A DNA stretch of 64,000 nucleotides. Origin: Hippasteria phrygiana (Eukaryota; Echinodermata; Asteroidea; Valvatida; Goniasteridae). The stretch covers positions 1,860,001-1,924,000 of the forward strand of contig JAZGUH010000117.1 in assembly GCA_037893225.1 (NCBI GenBank), given 5' to 3'. The stretch's first letter is position 1, and every line of letters begins with the position of its first letter. The notes under the pieces are model-generated. The model did not search any database. It was not told the origin of the DNA and saw nothing but the letters and a program-made list of their open reading frames with translations. Of the stretch, positions 23,617-35,805 are shown piece by piece. A program made the position numbers and the translations under genes.

Positions 23617-25994
23617 CCTAAATGCTTTCCTTCACATTTTCCATACAGCCAAGGCAAATTTGATTGGACTTGGACTTTGCCTCCAAAAGCCCTGCTACAC
23701 ATTCAGAACAACAGAACCTGTTTTTTAAATAGACATAAATTGCCTTTTATTTTTTGTACGGTAAATGTGAGTATGCTGCATCATGTTTAGACCATAAAAA
23801 GCAATGTGGTTTTTAATTGCTAGCTGGCACCAGAGCCTTTTTGCGGCAATAGAGGGCACTGTTGTAGCTACCAAGGAAAATGTAAAAAACAAAATTACGA
23901 ATTAATGGAATAAAACTGTTTTTGAACCCCTCCCAAAAAACATAAAAACACCTACTATACTCTGCACTGGCTGTATTTGGTCTTATAACAGTGACAAAAA
24001 TAGACAGTTGGTCGATTTTTTAGTGGAATATCTCATTGAAAAGCTCAGGCTAATAAATTAGCAATCAGTATATGAACATTTATATTTCAGGCTGATACAA
24101 CCAAAAAACACTGGCATATAGAAGCTTTAGAATTGTGCTTTTGTTTTCTTTTATTTTGGGGGGTATTTTTAGTGACCACTGCAATTGGGCTACCGATCTT
24201 GCCATATTGATGTCAGTTTCCAATTTTTTTTTTTTCCTATATGTTTATTTATTTGTTTTTCAGTAGCTAGCACAATGTCCGGAATTGCAGCCAATTAGAA
24301 CATCATTCCAAGCTGAAGTCGAGTAGATATGCCTTTTGATCATGAAAGATCGGCATTTAGAAACCAATATCTCAACGAGGCTAGTCTGGTACCCCTGTTT
24401 GCCCAAAGCAGCTCTGTCTCCCCCCAGATCCCACAATCTGAATATATTTGGCAGGTGGCCAAGACCAAAGGTTGCGTTTCCCTCCAATGATTTTGGGGTG
24501 GCTGCTCTTTGCCCCAAATTAATCATGAAACAGGTGCCTCGATCAGCCAATCTGAATAAACAAACGATGAACGATACAACACACATAATACTGCATTGTT
24601 GGGTGCATTTGGTTAAAGGTCTTAGATTGACCCAATAAGACAATAAAAACAGCGGCAGACACAAAGAGGGACAACTTCTAATTTTCTCGACTAAACAGAC
24701 CTATCAATCTTTTAATAAGTTCTTAGTATGTTTTCTTGATTATGTTTGACCAACTGTCCTGTTGAAATTAATATCTTTAATATCCGCTGAATGTCTGGGG
24801 TTTGCTGCAACAACTTTGAACTCCAAAATGTAGCCTCGTATGCAATATATTGCTTGAAGATTGTCACCTGTAAAACAATGAAGATGAGCATGGACTAAAT
24901 ATGGGGGAATAAAGAAAGGAAAAAAATAATGGTGTAGGTCGGAGCAGAGGAATTAATGGTAAACAACATCATCATCCCTATCATAGAAACAAGGACACAT
25001 CAAATCAATCCTTTTGGAAAGAATGGTGGGATTAATTAAACACAAAAAAAGGGTCAAATACTACATAGTTCAAGGCTTCAAATGTGTTTAGCAGGGGGTT
25101 TAAAGTTTTAAAATTCCTTTTTAGGAGAGATGCTTGCACTATGGCTGTTGAGCTGACAATGCAACAGTCAACAATTAAATTTAATTCTTTTGGCAGTAGC
25201 CTAATGTACGTCTCTTTGGCAAACTGCTGTTTCAAGTTAAATGCATTGTAGCCGTAATTTACTAACCGGCCCAATGTTAATTAGTAATATGCAATATCAA
25301 ACACCTGTTTATGTGGACCCCCCCCCCAAAAAAAAATAATAAAAAAAATAAATAAACACACAAAAAACAAATACACAAACATTTGAAGTATTCTGCGGTT
25401 TTTACATTTCATACATTTATCAAGCACTGAGCTATGTAGTAGTTATCTGTTAACATGGCAGTAGTTATCTGAGATAATGCCATGTGACCATTCCATGCCT
25501 ACGTGCGGTGTGATCTATGTGTGTGTTACAATGTGAGTTCCTGCTTCCTATTTTGTAAGCTTGTAGATACTGGCAATACAGAAAGGCAAATTTACAATCA
25601 AAGGCTGCCGCATGCTTACAATTTTCATTTGAGTTCAAGGGTTGTGTCTATATACTCTATCATAAACTGCAGCATCCGCACATACATTTGTACACCCTCC
25701 CTGCACATATACTGTACATGATGTATGCGAATACACACTGATGTACCGTTCAACCATAAACCCACTATGGTTAAACCACTGATTCAACATTGTCCAGGCT
25801 GGGACTGTTTTTGTCCAAATTTGGATCATTGCCAAGACAAGATCCATCCATTTTTGCAGGATTGTAATATTTTTTTCTAGCCAGCAAAAAAATAACCATG
25901 ACATTTCAAGTCATATTATTTGAGATTTGGAGAATTCTTTTCCTTCCACCACTAAAAACAAAGAAATTATAAGTATGAAGAAGATTAAAGGTAT
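23617..25994. other. Intergenic stretch, no gene seen
   Basis: The 134-codon minus-strand ORF at 24260-24664 lacks recognisable motifs. A poly-C/poly-A run is at 25318-25350. Confidence 0.45.
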
Positions 25995-26386
25995 ACAGGA
26001 TTTGCTTTTGCTGTAATATTTAGAAATAAATGGATTTGGGGGTTAGTATTTTATAGCGTGCTAGCAATTTAGCAAATACCGTAACACTGTATGACCTGTT
26101 TCAAGCTGTGTGCATAGATACAAGGAAAACGGAGGAAAAAAACCAAACATGTTCCAGTCGTCTGGTTCCCTGACCATACTTTTTGACAAAACGTAACAAT
26201 TGATAGCATCAGGGAATTATCAGGTCGGGGAACTAGACTATTTCCAACGATTGTCGGCCGACAATCATTGGAAAACGATATAAATTTCCACTTTTCTTGA
26301 AAACGACAGCACACAAGGTGCCATGATTTCACAGGATGCTTGACTTACTTAGCCTAGTATGGTATTTCATAATAATTCAGTAGTTC
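25995..26386 (+). repeat. Dispersed repeat, copy 2
   Basis: Same orientation as 16556-16917 with several small insertions, for example a longer segment around 26150-26200. Confidence 0.75.
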
Positions 26387-26848
26387 TGTTACCTTTAAAA
26401 ATTCAAATGGTTAGATTATACATACAGCATTTTAATGGACGCTCATGTTGCATTTATTTCCATTTTAGTCATATAATTCCATCCAGCGTGAGTAAATTCA
26501 TTGATTTTATTGATTGGCAGGGAGAATTTTTAAAAGACAGCCCAGTCACCACTATGGACAGCCACAGAAAGTATAATTTTCTGTTGTTGCTACCAAAGGT
26601 AAAAAAAAAAAAAAATTGTCGGGCATGAATTGTGTATCATAAATGCTATTCAGAATTTTTGTTAAGTTGTGCGCCACTGGGGTACCACAATATGGTCTGT
26701 TCAATCATGTTCCAATGAAGTTGGACATAGCATAGGACAACTCCCCACAAAAATATATGGGATGATTGAAACTTTTAATATGACAATAATGGCCTTTAAC
26801 TCTGCCAAATGATCTCTATGCTGTAAACAAACTCAGCAACTGCCATTT

Positions 26849-27056
26849 TTAACCCCTTGCGTACGGATGACACCAAATGGCGCAAAAACAATATTGCCAC
26901 TAGGCTGGATGACATATACATGCCATTTTCTGCATTTTCAATCCATTGTTGGATTATTGTGTTCGTTACGCTTGGCTGCACAAGCCTCTTGTGTCCGTTT
27001 TGCTTGGCTGCAAAGCTGACATGGCACCCCACTATGAATAACAGTACTCAAGGGGT
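26849..27056 (-). mobile_element. piggyBac-like TTAA MITE, copy B
   Basis: Starts TTAACCCCTTGCGTACGGAT and ends GTACTCAAGGGGTTTTAA. The interior carries CACAAGCCTCTTGTGTCCG and GCTTGGCTGCA words shared with the other copies. Orientation is opposite to the 33356 copy. Confidence 0.8.
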
Positions 27057-28299
27057 TTTAAAGATCTGTTGGGGTGATGTCATGACCGCACGTGCATCAC
27101 ACACATATTCTTACTTTTGAGGCTGTTGGAGCATAAAATTAAGCGAGGAAAAATTAAAGATGCTGAGTTCGTACTTTTTGGGCATGGCATCCCAAAAATT
27201 ATTCTTCAAATTTAATTACTAATTTGAAAGCACTAGGTAAGTTATAAGCTTTCCAATTAGACCTTCAAGAACAAAAATCAGTTGAAGTTATAAGTACATG
27301 TAACACAAATAAAATTCAATTTTTACAAAAGGAGCGGGTCACTTCTATTCTATATGTTAATAATGTATACAGCAATCATCGCGTGTAAATTGTGATGGCC
27401 AAATAGATTGCAGATTGTAGTAAACATATTTTTGTTCGTTCAAAAATATCGTTTTCATTTGTTAGAAGGAAAACCACTGAATTGAATTTTTCAGCCAGAC
27501 CACGGACATTACAGCTTTAATGCTTCACACTAAAAATGCGAAGACAACCACTGCTACACAGGGATCGAAATATCCACTGGACTGCGTCCAGTGATTTGAG
27601 CATTGGTCTAGTGAACTCTTGACTCAACTAGTCCGGTGATCTAGTGTTTTTTTTCATACACTGCGTGAAATAGTTCATTTTTTTCTAAATCTGGTGAACT
27701 GAAAAAGCCAGATAATTTCTGGAATGGCCATTTTTAGTTTTGAGGCAGGGAGTTTCAATCAAAATAGTATTCCTAACCCCTCCGTCGGCAAAGCCCAGCT
27801 GTCTAGTAGATTATTACCTGAAATTCGGCCCCCTGCAACACTGCTGCATGTTTTAATCATCAGATTAGCCTACAGGAAAAAAAACAAAATATCAATAATC
27901 TCATGTCTGTACAAGTCGAAGGCACTCCTTGAAAGAAGCTGCCCCTCAATGCTCAAAATCCACCCACCACATCCATTATATCAGTTTCCTCCTAATCTCT
28001 TGTGCCACCGAGGAAGAAACCTCCCACTGCATGCACCATACAGAAATAGATTGGGTTGTGATGGATCGTGGAACAGCCTAATTGATTTCCTTGCTTGAAG
28101 AGTATGGAAAGGAAGTTCACATTATCCACCTACAAAACTCCAAATGCCAGCCATATTTCCTGCACCAGTGAGAACTAATGCCCGACATGTTTTACTGACT
28201 CCACAGTATGGACCTCCATCAAGCAAGAGGGTCCATGTTCACAGCTGCAACAGTAATTGATAAAAAAAGATGCCACAATAATCTTCAGTTCACCTGTTG

Positions 28300-28525
28300 A
28301 CATTAAAACCCTAACAGCCCAAGGCTTTTTACTAGAATCCTTCCCTAACCACACAAACTCCAACACTGTGTAGTAAACCAATGGCACATTCTTTGTACTT
28401 GGACAAAATCAGGGTATCAAGTCCCATGCAAAGTGATGGTGCCAAGGCTCTACAGTACCCAATCACACAAAATTCAACACAAATGGGGTGTTTGATTTTG
28501 GCAGGTTAGGGATGGTTAGGGTTAA
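28300..28525. mobile_element. Possible telomere-like-ended TTAA element, diverged copy
   Basis: The right end GGTTAGGGTTAA (to 28525) and the sub-terminal GATTTTGGCAGGTTAGGGAT match the right end of the 53286 copy. The left end near 28300 (ATTAAAACCCTAACAGCCC) is uncertain. Confidence 0.35.
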
Positions 28526-28583
28526 GTTGAAAGAGGTATATTTGTCTCACTTTTGGTTTGAATTCCCATCAACATAATGCGGC

Positions 28584-28875
28584 TATCAATTGCTTCCCCC
28601 ACCCCACCCCTCCCCTCCCCCTGCCCCAGGTCTTATGTGGGGGTTTGGTCATGTTTTTCAAGCCCCAGGGTTGGGATTTTGGTCACTTATTTTGCCATTG
28701 TTTCCCCCATTATCAGAAGTTAAAAACCAAGAGGTGGGGGGTGCCCCACCCATGTATGTCGGGGATTGTCGCTAAAATTTTGCCCCAGGGGTTAGGATTT
28801 TGTTACTTCCAAAAGTGACAATAGCCACATCTTGGGTGGGGCAGCCCGGGGAGGAGTGGGGGGAAGCAATTGATA
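28584..28875. mobile_element. 292-bp TIR element with C-rich/G-rich ends
   Basis: TATCAATTGCTTCCCCCAC at the left and its inverse GTGGGGGGAAGCAATTGATA at the right. The interior has two copies of a GCCCCAGG-TT-GGATTTTG word (near 28662 and 28783). Class not assigned. Confidence 0.65.
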
Positions 28876-29650
28876 GGTGCATATTATCTCTTCAATTTGC
28901 AAACCCTGTGTATCTGCACAGCTGGCCCTTTAACAACATTCTACATGGGGAGAAGTGAAATAAAGCTGTATTATCCTTAGCGGGATCATAATGTATAAAA
29001 TGCAAAACTGACATCTCATTTCGACCCTTCTTTAAATGCACACAATTTGTGATATTCTCTTTTTTTTATTCCCTGCTTATGTAAGGAATTTTCAAATTTC
29101 CAAGAGTACATGTATATGGATGGGAGTTAAAGCATGAAATCAGTGGCTTTTAAATGAAATCATGTTTTACGGGAAACTAGCTTTCTGATGCGGTCATCCT
29201 CAAAATAAGTACACTATAATAAGTGGATGCAGGGTACATGCTTGGGCACATTCATAAAATCTTTATAATCTCCGTATGTGCATGTCCTGTTACATGTGGG
29301 CATAACGAGTCCTGCAAAATGACCGAGAATTTCACCTTCCTCCATGGTATGACTCACAGCAAGGAGCAGAAAGAGACAGGTCTATCAATCCCGTTAACTC
29401 CTGGTCTGGGTAATAAGGCCAGACAAAACAAACAAAAAAATCCATGGAACCTTAAGGAGATGTCGAAATAACAATGTGCTTGCCAAGACCCTAGTTCCTG
29501 ATGAACAATTTGGTCCAGCATAGAAACCCTCACCCCGGATATCCCCTTCCCCAACCCTCACTCATACCACTTGCAAGCCCCTGCCAAGCCTTCCAGACTT
29601 ATTTTAATAGCAAGTCCAGATGTTAGGGACTTCCTTGGTAAGGTCAGTTG

Positions 29651-29675
29651 GGTCATCCATGGAGGAAGGTCATCC
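29651..29675. repeat. Possible excision footprint, CATGGAGG family, locus 4
   Basis: GGTCATCC at 29651-29658 and again at 29668-29675 flank ATGGAGGAA, a half-palindrome remnant. Confidence 0.4.
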
Positions 29676-30450
29676 CACCCCTGAAAAGTTCTGGACTGCA
29701 GTCAGTGTATGGGTCAACCACACAGCTAGGGCCAAGGCCAACTGTGATCAGTTGACACATTTCCACAATAACCATAAACATAAACATGTTCCTAACTTGT
29801 GGATATGTTACTGAAATAATGGTCCAATGCAGCAACATCCAGTACATAGCAAGTAGGACCAGAGAGAAAAGACTTTTTCCACAAACAAGTACAATGTACT
29901 TGGCTTAACATTGGTGGCTCTTTTGTCATCAATGGATGGCTATTGATTTTTTTTTTCATGGCCAATTAATATTGGCCAATCAATACTGACCAAATTGTCG
30001 ACCAGATGCAAGGTCTTTGTAGTATTAATATTAACAGCCTCTCCACAAATGTATATCTGAACATGTACATATCACCCACATGTTAAAAGAGGGGAGTTGT
30101 CTTTAGGGTGTGGGGGCTTAAAAGGGTATTATTACATTGCTACTGATCAAACTCCGATCCAGACTTGTATGTATAACAGCTTACATACTACAATGTATAA
30201 TTATTGCTTCAGGCTTAACTCCAGTCCTCCCTTCTTAAAATAAATAAATAAATTGAGAAACATTGGAGGATTTTTTAAAAGCAATATTCAATCAACAGAC
30301 CAACTGATTGACCAACAAAATAAAATTAACAAGTGTTCCCTTGTGAATTTGTGGTTTGTCTGACGAATTATGTTTCCCTGTACAGGTTAAATCAGAGGAG
30401 AAATTCTTGAAAGTAAAAGATGACTTTTTGTCAAATGTTTCGTTTCAGAC

Positions 30451-30483
30451 TACATGTACATGTACATGTACATGTACATGTAC
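30451..30483 (+). repeat. (TACATG)n microsatellite
   Basis: Five units of TACATG, self-complementary. Confidence 0.9.
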
Positions 30484-30607
30484 AGCACGAAAATTACACA
30501 AATGATAACCTTTGAAAATTGGATTTCATTTATTAAATCAAACGGAGGTTTGAGGGCATAACATTAGGAATACCTGAACAGCTGAACAGTTTATTCTCAA
30601 CTCTAAG

Positions 30608-31480
30608 ACCGTGTTCCCACTTGAATTGGGAAAAGGTGGATCAAGATCCGGCATTTTGGTGTGATCGTCTAACCGCAACGAAATTGCAAGTCGCATTCCC
30701 ACTTATGCTTGATCCGCCTTTTCGAACAGAAGTGTCGAGTCCGAAAGGTCACTGAGTTCGGTATTATGCATGCGCTTGCTTGCTGAGCGCGCGCTCTGTG
30801 GCACCGTTGCATGCTGGGACGGGTCAAATTGCATACGTATACATACATGTACATGTGCGATGTTTTGATGTTTGAAGTTTCAACATGGATGAAGAAATCC
30901 AAATGAGCAGTACTAAAGTTAGTACTGGCTCGAATCGGATCGAACGTATAAAACGTATTTCCTTCAAACTTTGCTATGGTTGTTGTTCTATGACACGCTG
31001 CGGGCTACATACTAATACAGAATTATTTATGGATGGAAAAATAAGTAAAATTACACGAATGAAAAAGGTTTAGAAACGGACGACTTTCCAGTACGCAATG
31101 AAAATTGTAAAAGGCCTAGGACGTACACATGTGTGCTGCATGCATGCATCGCGCACGCGTGGTGACACATTTTGTATAGTTTAGTAGCTGTTTATTGTGT
31201 GTCGTGCATGTGGGAAATCTTCACATGAGCTACACGCCTAAACGTATTTCTTTGTTCATCAGATGCAACATTTTCGCGCCTCTCGTGCACCAACAGGAGG
31301 TTGACAGGTCAAATTGCCAGATCAGATCCACCTATCTAAAAGATACAAATTGAAAGAGTTAGCTTGGAAAATTGTCTGACAAGGCCGTCTGTAAATAATC
31401 CACAATGCATACTCTTACTGATACAGGGATTGTTCAATCCACAAAAACATCAAACCCCCCCCCGAAGAAAAATGGCACTA
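30608..31480. other. GC-richer non-coding segment with repeat-like left edge
   Basis: GACCGTGTTCCCACTTG near 30608 resembles a TIR end, and GTCGCATTCCCACTTATGCTTGATCC near 30691 repeats it internally. No opposite end was found. ORFs at 30669-31073 have no motif. Confidence 0.35.
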
Positions 31481-32327
31481 TAGATACATTACTGGCAAGT
31501 CACATGTACAATACATGTAAATTAAAATACAGGCTTACAGATACATTTGAAGGTGAAAAGTCTGATTAACTTGGACAGCAGAACAAGGTGTAAATATTCC
31601 AACATACAAGCCCATCTGCCCTCCCCAATGCAAGCCTATTGATCTTGTGTGTACATACATGGATATCACCAAGTCCAGTTTGTATTCTTGTGTCTGAATT
31701 GCAAGCTGGCATAATGTTCAAGTGTAACTGTACACAAATTTGACCCTGCTGCTGTTCAACAGGGATGTAAAAAAATGGTCAACATAAAATATACCATATT
31801 GTGTGCATGAGCAAAGAATTTTGGATGTTTGCCAATGTTTTTTTCTGACCAATTTCAAGTTAAAGGAAGGTAAATGCATTGCCACTATAATTAAACCTAT
31901 AGCACCAAAATATATCTTTTCAACAAGTTTTTCTCTTGGAAGAATAATACTTTGAACTTTTTGTGTTTACTCAAAATGCCCGTTCATCATCACACTTAAT
32001 TTCAAGTTTTTGTGCTTTTAAATGTTATTTTTTGGAAAAATACCTTCTATACAAAAATAGAAAAGTACACCGAATCCAAAATTCTTCACTTTTACATAGT
32101 TAAAAATGTAATGCCATCAGTAAATTTTCTTTTAAAGTCAGAAATATACACAAGTCAGCGAGCAGTAAAAACATTAGTTAAATAAACAATAGTGACTTTT
32201 GAGTTTCAGTTCAGAATGCATTTGAACCAGTCATCCTTTGGTCCATTGGCTCACCAGATGTATTACACGGCATGTATCAATCAACCATAAGTGTCACATT
32301 TTCTGAAGGAAACATCCCAATATTGTA

Positions 32328-32553
32328 TACTACTCCAAAAAAATTAAAGGTTCAAACTTAATTATTAATTTATTTTAACCTCTCCAGTCAATTTGACTTT
32401 GAAACACCTGACTGAGCAATTGCATCATTCTGTGGTGCTTAACTAAGCATGGACATGCGCTGCAGTGTACAAATGAGTAAAATCAACTTCAGTACACACC
32501 TGACTGAAATTTTCAAAGGCAAATGTCTGATCCTTTAATTTTTTTGAGTAGTA
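32328..32553. mobile_element. Tc1/mariner-like MITE with TA target duplication
   Basis: CTACTCCAAAAAAATTAAAG at 32330 is inverted at the right end (CTTTAATTTTTTTGAGTAG, ending 32551). TA dinucleotides abut both ends. TIRs are about 25-30 bp and the element is 222 bp. CTNCTCAAAAAAATTAAAGG-type ends are known from Tc1/mariner elements. An internal CACCTGACTGA word occurs twice. Confidence 0.75.
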
Positions 32554-33355
32554 TATAAATACAGGATGGGATCAATGTTTGGGAGATTTTTCTCTTAATC
32601 TCCAAACCAGAAATTACAAAGAAATTATGAATATTTATTTGACGAGTCGAAAACACATGATGGATCCACCCTTGCACATGCTAACTTGATTGTCTGGGAT
32701 AACTGACAACTCGGCTCATTTCAAGTTGCTTATAAGTCATGCACAGGGTGCGTTTCCCCGTTGTATATGGCCTCAACAAAATGTACATTTTAAGCAGGTT
32801 TATTTTGAGAATGTTTACTACACATTAAAATAAAACATTAACGGAAACCATTTTCGTTTCCTTATGAGTTTCAACAACATACATGTAGTTGTGGCGTTTG
32901 TGTATTCTGAAATGCATACTGTGACACCAGAGCATGCCATTTCATCCAAACTTGGTTGCAACGAGGTAAACACAGTGTGACATCATTGGTCTATTCAGGG
33001 TAAAAATCTATCTTCGCCATCTAAATTCCCAAATGTGGACAATCAAGTTTTTTGTTAAGATTGAGTTTACTGGGGATTTGTTTCTATTTTTGTTTCAAAA
33101 TTTCATTAACATGCCTTAAAAACAATACATTTGTATCCCAAAAATGTCGTTAAAAATTCTTTTAAATATTTTTTGAAGGTTCCTCGATTCATTTCAGTGA
33201 TTTGACCCTTAGTTAAGTTTGACCTACACTTAATGTGACAAAGTATGGGTGGGCCCATGGTACATACCATTAGCTTCCCTTTCAAGGTTGCAAAACCAAA
33301 GATTACAGCAGCCAAACTTGAACTCTTGGAAATGCATTCTGAAAGCTTCCCAGTC

Positions 33356-33562
33356 TTAACCCCTCGAGTACGGTATTTTACAGAAGACGTCGGGGTGCCG
33401 CGGCGAACCGCTACAGTACAATGTGTTTCTGCAGTCAAGCGTAACCTATACACAATAATCTAACAATTGATTGAAACTGCACAAACAGCGGCCAATGGCA
33501 TCATCTGGCCTGGTGGCACGGTTTTTTGCGACAAATTCCGTCATCCGTACGCAAGGGGTTAA
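33356..33562 (+). mobile_element. piggyBac-like TTAA MITE, copy C (best preserved)
   Basis: TTAA, then CCCCTCGAGTACGG, about 170 bp, then CCGTACGCAAGGGG and TTAA. The 14-bp TIRs and TTAA on both sides fit a piggyBac-superfamily non-autonomous element. CAGTCAAGCGTAA and ACACAATAATC are shared with the other copies. It lies 1.1 kb downstream of HEXIM, possibly in its 3' UTR. Confidence 0.85.
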
Positions 33563-34640
33563 ATTACATCTACATACATGTATCATCACCACTGAACACA
33601 TTTAGTTGAGCAAAGCCAGTAAGTTTCATTTTGTATTTCATTTTGGCATTTTCTTTTACATTGCATAAAAAACTTGGCAGTCTAATACAAATGTTTTCCT
33701 TTTAAAAATGTTCTTTCCCGAGAGTGAATATCAAAAGCCTAATAACAAAATTCAAGGCATTTTGGTTGAATACAAATTTCTTTCTTACTGTCTTTATTAT
33801 CAACTTGAACATTGATTGGTTTAGGTAAAAATTTTAAAACTACACGTCACAGTAAACTATGATTTATTAGAGTTACTGGTATACTTATGTCCCTCACAAA
33901 ACATTTTCTTGTAAGGAGAATAGATGCATTACGCAACCCGACTTCCTTTAATTCCATAACATCCCACAGGGGATGTTTACACTGAAGAGTACCTTGATGT
34001 ACATTAGAGTTGGCACAAACTTTGTGGTTTGTTCAAATTCCAACTGTATAATGAACAGCTATCGTAAGGCTCAATGGTGCCTGTAATTAAAGTGTTTTTA
34101 AAAACTCTCTTTTGGTCCTGGCATTTAAAAAAACAAAATACACAATACTGTTTTTTAATCAATATCAATTTTTCATACTGTATTACCATCAGGTGCTCTT
34201 CAATTAGGAATTACTTTAATTCATGAACAAGCTTTACCCATCTAGGTTTTTAGGAGCCAAATACACTTGGATTTGATGTCTTATCACTAAAACATTTCCA
34301 TGTGATTGATATGGCTCAAAATTAAAATGAATTTTAAATGTCCTTTCATGTAACTCTGAAATCACCCAAGGAAAATCAAACTTGTACATTTGTAAGACAT
34401 GATTAGGTCCATTCACAATACATTTTTAATGAAGTGATAACTTTCACAAAATGTTTTATTTCCATGGAATGTTATAAAAAGAACACCAGGCAGGAGATTT
34501 AGTCTGGGTCTCAAACTCAAAACGATACTGGTGATTGATCCGTGTTGATTACTCGAGTAAGAAACTGTCAATGTGTCCATTTAGGTGGGATAAAACAAAG
34601 TTACCATAGGCCTAGAGCAATATGTGGCAGAGAAAAAAAA
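33563..34640 (-). other. Probable 3' UTR / flank of HEXIM
   Basis: AT-rich sequence without ORFs of note. A minus-strand AATAAA (TTTATT at about 34455-34460) lies 180 bp past the HEXIM stop and is a candidate poly(A) signal. Confidence 0.45.
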
Positions 34641-35633
34641 TTAACTGGATTCTGTAAGTTCTACAGAATTATTTGCTTTTTTCAGGACAGAGTTTTCTTC
34701 ACGCAGTCGTTGCACTTCATGTTCCAAATCATCCATACTCTCAAGCCGAACTCTCATGAAGTTGTCATTGACATTTAAATGTCCGTTTACATTCTCCCCA
34801 TCTGATGTCCTGTTCTCTGATGTTTGCCGAGTTTCTTCAAGCTCAGTCACTCTCTTGGACAGGGTCAGGACTTCAGAGACCAACTGCTCCTTGGACATCG
34901 ACTGCAAACGTTCCGACTGGACTTCATCGTACATGGCCGAGAATTCCCTTTCCAGGAAATCCCCGTCTCGGATGTCATCATTCTCATCGAAAAGCTCATC
35001 CGATGAGTCCCCTGGAATGTGGTTACCCCCTGTGCTCAGATCAGGTGTTTCAACTTTGTGATCTTCCATCAGGAACTGTGTGGTGTTGTACGGAGTGGGC
35101 CGATTCGCTCGCTTCTTGGTGGCTCTCTTGCTCTCCAGCTCGTCCAATTCCTTCTTCTCCTGCCAGGTCAACCTTGGGTAAGGTTTCCACTTTCGGTGGT
35201 TCCTCTTGCGGTTAGTCCTCCGCCTGCGTCTGAGGTTCTCGTCTGCCTTGTTTTGTGGAGCTTCTCCATTCTTGACACTTTCTTGAACTTGTTGAGGTGA
35301 TCCCCCAGTCTGCCCAGAGCCCTGCTGATTGTTGGCAGACACAGTGGACAGCGCCATCTCTTGGCCTGGCTGTCCAGTCTCCGATCCGCTGGCGCTGCTA
35401 CTCCGCCTGTGGTTGGGCCTGCTTCGTGTACGAGGTATACGGCGCGGTTGATCTGTGCTGCTGCCCCCGCGTCCGACACACACGGTACGTTGCCCTGTCG
35501 ATCCACCGCTTGCACTCCGTGGCCACTTGTGTTTACTTTTGGGACTACCACCGGAACTGCGCTCGTTTTCCGTCCTTTCGTCGTCTCCTTCCACGCTCTC
35601 TGTTCCGAAAGTTACCCTTTTCCCTCCTTCCAT
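34641..35633 (-). CDS. HEXIM1: HEXIM, 7SK-dependent inhibitor of P-TEFb (complete, intronless)
   Basis: A 330-codon single-exon frame. HEXIM binds 7SK snRNA, dimerises, and inhibits CDK9/cyclin T (P-TEFb), holding back RNA polymerase II elongation in the nucleus. Visible landmarks in order: a low-complexity N-terminal half; the arginine-rich motif at about residues 135-150 (LRRRRRTNRKRNHRKWKPY) that in the family contacts 7SK; the P-TEFb-inhibitory PYNTTQFLMEDH at about 181-192; acidic clusters SSDELFDENDD at about 210-220, which in the family mask the basic region; and a C-terminal coiled coil from about 240 that binds cyclin T and dimerises. The length is close to human HEXIM1 (359). The start is secure because an in-frame TGA lies 12 nt upstream of the ATG. 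Vertebrate HEXIM1 is also intronless. Confidence 0.95.
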   Translation of the reverse strand: MEGGKRVTFGTESVEGDDERTENERSSGGSPKSKHKWPRSASGGSTGQRTVCVGRGGSSTDQPRRIPRTRSRPNHRRSSSASGSETGQPGQEMALSTVSANNQQGSGQTGGSPQQVQESVKNGEAPQNKADENLRRRRRTNRKRNHRKWKPYPRLTWQEKKELDELESKRATKKRANRPTPYNTTQFLMEDHKVETPDLSTGGNHIPGDSSDELFDENDDIRDGDFLEREFSAMYDEVQSERLQSMSKEQLVSEVLTLSKRVTELEETRQTSENRTSDGENVNGHLNVNDNFMRVRLESMDDLEHEVQRLREENSVLKKANNSVELTESS

Positions 35634-35797
35634 AACCAGTATTCAACCAGATACAGTGTCAAATTTACAGTAGGTCCGAGAAATTAACGCGAAATGTGGC
35701 AATTTGTATCTAAAAATGCTAGAACGAATGGGCAGTAGTGCTAACCTTCTCTCGATCATTCTCATTTTATGAATGTACAATTTTCAGGCGGCGCTCA

Positions 35798-35805
35798 TTT
35801 ATATA
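35798..35805 (-). promoter_or_regulatory. TATA box of HEXIM
   Basis: TATATAAA on the minus strand inside a GC-rich context (GCGCACTATATAAATGAGCG), 165 bp upstream of the HEXIM ATG. It would place transcription start near 35770 and give a 5' UTR of roughly 135 nt without introns. Confidence 0.55.

Noticed and set aside
24260..24664. 134-aa minus-strand ORF
   Set aside because: No motif, no splice context, and composition like the surrounding non-coding sequence.
27724..28387. ORFs on both strands that look partly protein-like (for example ASFFINYCCSCEHGP on the minus strand)
   Set aside because: Neither strand gives a recognisable family, and stops break each frame. It may be an old transposon relic but cannot be supported.
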